This document shows, piece after piece, positions 62,041 to 64,000 of a stretch of 64,000 nt of DNA. Source of the DNA: CAZKBP01 sp964551015 (GTDB lineage Bacteria > Bacteroidota > Bacteroidia > Cytophagales > Microscillaceae); contig CAZKBP010000004.1 in NCBI GenBank assembly GCA_964551015.1, positions 62,001-126,000 of the forward strand, read 5' to 3'. The stretch's first letter is position 1, and every line of letters begins with the position of its first letter. The notes below the pieces were generated by a model, which was not told the origin of the DNA, searched no databases, and was given only the letters and a program-made list of their open reading frames with translations. The position numbers and the translations under genes were made by a program.

Positions 62041-62883
62041 CTAAAAACGCCAAACTAAACTTAATTGACTAAACTGGCCATCACTCTGTGGTATGATCTC
62101 GGGAATCCAGTTGAAAGAAGTTTCTTCTGAGTTTTCTTCCTCCTGTGCGGCTTTGGCTAGGTTACGTCGGTTTTTGAGCCCTTTTATGTATACACCAATA
62201 ATATCAGCAAGCCAAATACTAGCCCCCGCGATAAAGAAACCACGTGAAATATTCTGTGAGCGTTCTGCTTGATCAAACAACTCATTATGTTCAGACGCCG
62301 TGTTGGCGACCCGATCACGATAGTCATTATTTTTGCTCCTAGCTCGGAAATGGTAGTAAGTACCTACACCTAAACAAGCGTAAGTAGCCACTGCGATCCA
62401 GCCGTAATTGTATCCATTTCGTACTTCTGTATCTCCCAACCCGGGCACCAAAAGTGATTTGAAAGCATTGGACGGGCCACCCGTGGCAATCTTAGGAACT
62501 TCGGTAGCCTCTATTTTGAACATAATTTGCTTCCCATCAAAATAAGGATTGTCTTTGCGGAAAGACCAGTTGACTACCTTGTTATTCCCGACACGGGTGC
62601 TATCTCCCAGATCGCCCTCGATAGAACGAAGCGGGCCTTTGAAAGAGTTGCCTCGATTGTTGGAGTAATACAAGCGTGTGTCATAGTATCGCTTCTTGCT
62701 TCCCTTGAGGTTATATTCAATGACAATGGTTGTATCCTGCTGATTCAAGTCAGTATTGATAATTTCAACTTCCAGTTGTTTGCTGAAAGGAAGCTTAAAC
62801 TGTGCTTGGGTGGGCAGAGAAACAATCAGTAGAATGGCCGCGAGGTAAATACCCTGACGGCTGATAGGTAAATGTTGAGCCAC
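62041..62883 (-). CDS. Exported/membrane protein with a DUF5683-like segment, first gene of the metacaspase operon
   Basis: 280 residues; start GTG at 62883. A signal peptide (about 1-27) precedes a beta-rich region (about 35-130). Then SLLVPGLGDTEVRNGYNYGW and two or three hydrophobic helices (about 160-240) follow, resembling DUF5683 proteins. Its stop lies 8 bases before the lipoprotein ATG, so the genes are co-translated. The function is unknown; it may anchor the complex. Confidence 0.7.
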   Translation of the reverse strand: MAQHLPISRQGIYLAAILLIVSLPTQAQFKLPFSKQLEVEIINTDLNQQDTTIVIEYNLKGSKKRYYDTRLYYSNNRGNSFKGPLRSIEGDLGDSTRVGNNKVVNWSFRKDNPYFDGKQIMFKIEATEVPKIATGGPSNAFKSLLVPGLGDTEVRNGYNYGWIAVATYACLGVGTYYHFRARSKNNDYRDRVANTASEHNELFDQAERSQNISRGFFIAGASIWLADIIGVYIKGLKNRRNLAKAAQEEENSEETSFNWIPEIIPQSDGQFSQLSLVWRF

Positions 62884-63123
62884 TTTGGAATGTTTTAGTT
62901 TTGGGTACCAATTTAGTTAAAGACGAAAAATCTTGCCAGAGGTTTGTTAAAAAAGTATTTAGAATTGAGGAGCTTGGAGTTAGAAACTAGGAGGGACTTT
63001 CCTCTTGGCTTCTATCTCCTAACCCCTTTTTAGTAGTTCCGAACTGCCTTTTCGGTGTTTAGTTTGGGGGTTGCAACTCCCAAGCTAAGTTTTTCGGAGT
63101 TCCGAACTGCCTTTTCGGCGCTT
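62884..63123. repeat. Intergenic region with inverted heptamers and palindromic 21-base direct repeats
   Basis: Five heptamers in minus orientation (62956-62990) face two to three in plus orientation (63012-63032). A 21-base direct repeat occurs at 63035-63055 and 63098-63118, each containing GTTCCGAAC. The second is preceded by the palindrome TTCGGA-GT-TCCGAA. Between the copies lies TTGGGGGTTGCAACTCCCAA, an imperfect palindrome. No protein gene is supported. Confidence 0.75.
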
Positions 63124-63249
63124 CTAAATTCTAACTCCTAACTCCTGAATTCTATCTCCTAAATTCTAACTCCTAACTCCTGAATTCTATCTCCTAACTC
63201 CTAACTCCTAACTTCTATCTCCTAACTCCTGAATTCTATCTCCTATTCT
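63124..63249. repeat. Heptanucleotide tandem array (18 CTNNNTY-type units)
   Basis: Eighteen consecutive 7-base units, mostly CTAACTC, CTGAATT and CTATCTC. Higher-order 35-base periods are visible at 63128-63162 and 63163-63197. The unit at 63236-63242 supplies the stop codon (TAG on the minus strand) and the last codons of the aminotransferase gene. Confidence 0.9.
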
Positions 63250-64000
63250 CCAAGAAAAAACGCTTTAAAAGTAAAATCTCAGGCTCATCGATGGCAGGAA
63301 AATTAGCGATCCGAAAGGTCGTGTCTTTCCACTCTCCATAGCCTTTGCCCAAGATAATACGCTGTGCTTTGGCGTTTCGCAATAGATTCTGAATGCGATC
63401 TTCGAAGGCTTTGGCCGCGATTACAGTTTGTGAGCGAACCCGTGGATTTTCTACCAAGAGGCTAAATTTTCTTAAATTACCAAAGAAATTATAGTAATCT
63501 TCTGCTCGGAGCAAGGTATTCTCGTGAATTTCTTCCATACTCGGGCGGGTTTCTAGCACGCGCATGAGCAAATAAATATTGAGAACATTGGGCGTGTAAG
63601 TAGTTTGGGCTTCTTGGATCTTGTCCAGCATAAAAGCCAAGCTATTATAATGATTTCTTTCGTTGATCTGATAAGCTCTTTCTACGGCTCGAGGCGAACA
63701 AATGAGGATGGCCATGCCTGCGGGCAGACCCAGACATTTTTGTACGGAGGCATACCAGAGATCGGCCACGCCAAAATCTAACTTGATCCCCCCGAGAGAG
63801 GAAGTCGCATCTACGGCCACGAGTTGGTCTGGGTAGGCTTCCTGGAAGCCGCGAATAATATCCGTGTCCACCGCAGTCGCGTTGGAAGTTTCATTCTGGG
63901 TAAAACAGATCATTTCATTGTCTTCGGGAATAGCCCGATCGGTTTGGAGGCGTGTCAGGTCTGCCTCTTCATTCACATCAAAACAAAAGCCTTGAATCTG
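63236..64000 (-). CDS. Class V aminotransferase (SerC/alanine-glyoxylate type), 5' truncated by the window
   Basis: At least 254 residues; the frame is open to the window edge, and no ATG start lies inside. LVAVDATSSLGGIKLDFGVA and ASVQKCLGLPAGMAIL contain the PLP-binding aspartate and the Schiff-base lysine of class V aminotransferases. The late RIANFPAID is typical of phosphoserine-type or alanine-glyoxylate-type enzymes. PLP-dependent amino transfer is certain in type but not in substrate. The last codons and stop come from the heptamer array. Confidence 0.85.
   Translation of the reverse strand, partial: QIQGFCFDVNEEADLTRLQTDRAIPEDNEMICFTQNETSNATAVDTDIIRGFQEAYPDQLVAVDATSSLGGIKLDFGVADLWYASVQKCLGLPAGMAILICSPRAVERAYQINERNHYNSLAFMLDKIQEAQTTYTPNVLNIYLLMRVLETRPSMEEIHENTLLRAEDYYNFFGNLRKFSLLVENPRVRSQTVIAAKAFEDRIQNLLRNAKAQRIILGKGYGEWKDTTFRIANFPAIDEPEILLLKRFFLENRR

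Noticed and set aside
1..64000. Insertion sequences, prophage, integrase or tRNA-linked island
   Set aside because: No transposase, integrase, tRNA or flanking direct repeats recognised.

Overview
The window reads as a chromosomal segment of a Bacteroidota bacterium, most likely a Cytophagales-type member. The main evidence is the recurring -7 element TAnnTTTG, often with an upstream TTTG or TTG about 20 bases away, and the weak or absent Shine-Dalgarno sequences. A carboxypeptidase-regulatory-domain TonB receptor, an RND pump fused to a TolC-like domain, a DASH cryptochrome, DUF2452/DUF2721 proteins and AGCS carriers with N-terminal signal peptides also fit. No tRNA, rRNA, CRISPR array, phage or insertion sequence was recognised. 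Gene density is high and most genes are housekeeping. The unusual material lies in accessory clusters and in structured intergenic repeats.

Layout. 0-2.2 kb: a GT-C type membrane protein and an AraC regulator. 2.2-8.8 kb: a molybdenum-enzyme region with a dihaem cytochrome, a 2Fe-2S subunit and a Tat-exported molybdopterin subunit, followed by moeA and mobA. A tandem array of palindromic 42-bp repeats sits between the enzyme and moeA. 8.8-14.7 kb: a TesB-like thioesterase, two unknown envelope proteins and an AGCS symporter. 14.7-30.2 kb: lysC, ribH, a TPR protein, a large PAS/GAF receptor with no output domain, cry-DASH, YceI, msrB, an L,D-transpeptidase-like protein lacking its usual catalytic cysteine, a VWA-like protein, and a compact SDR / sulfotransferase / DUF1214 operon.

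30.2-40.6 kb: a likely small RNA or attenuator, a phasin-like protein, a UbiB/ABC1 kinase, mutS, the rpsL-rpsG-fusA-rpsJ operon (ended by a strong terminator right after rpsJ), and punA. 40.6-55 kb: a SPOR protein and an NnrU-like protein, then a metal or oxyanion resistance island. The island contains a MarR regulator with a four-cysteine tail, an HMA-AraC fusion regulator, a thioredoxin-like protein, ChrA, an HYC_CC_PP-like protein, a TonB receptor, a periplasmic HMA protein, a His-rich protein, a CzcA-TolC fusion and a CzcB adaptor. Two near-identical palindromes beside the thioredoxin operon are good MarR operator candidates. 55-64 kb: a six-repeat secreted protein, a DinB-like protein, trmH, a CbpA-type co-chaperone, a metacaspase / PKD lipoprotein / membrane protein operon, and a truncated class V aminotransferase.

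The most distinctive non-coding signals are heptanucleotide repeat arrays (CTNNNTY units). They occur at 63124-63249, where one unit supplies a gene's stop codon, and at 35950-36005; shorter or inverted traces occur at 14698-14718 and 62956-63032. The second distinctive signal is the 42-bp palindromic array at 5606-5783, whose copies show a paired (compensatory) arm change. All functions are read from sequence features and memory of protein families; no search was run.
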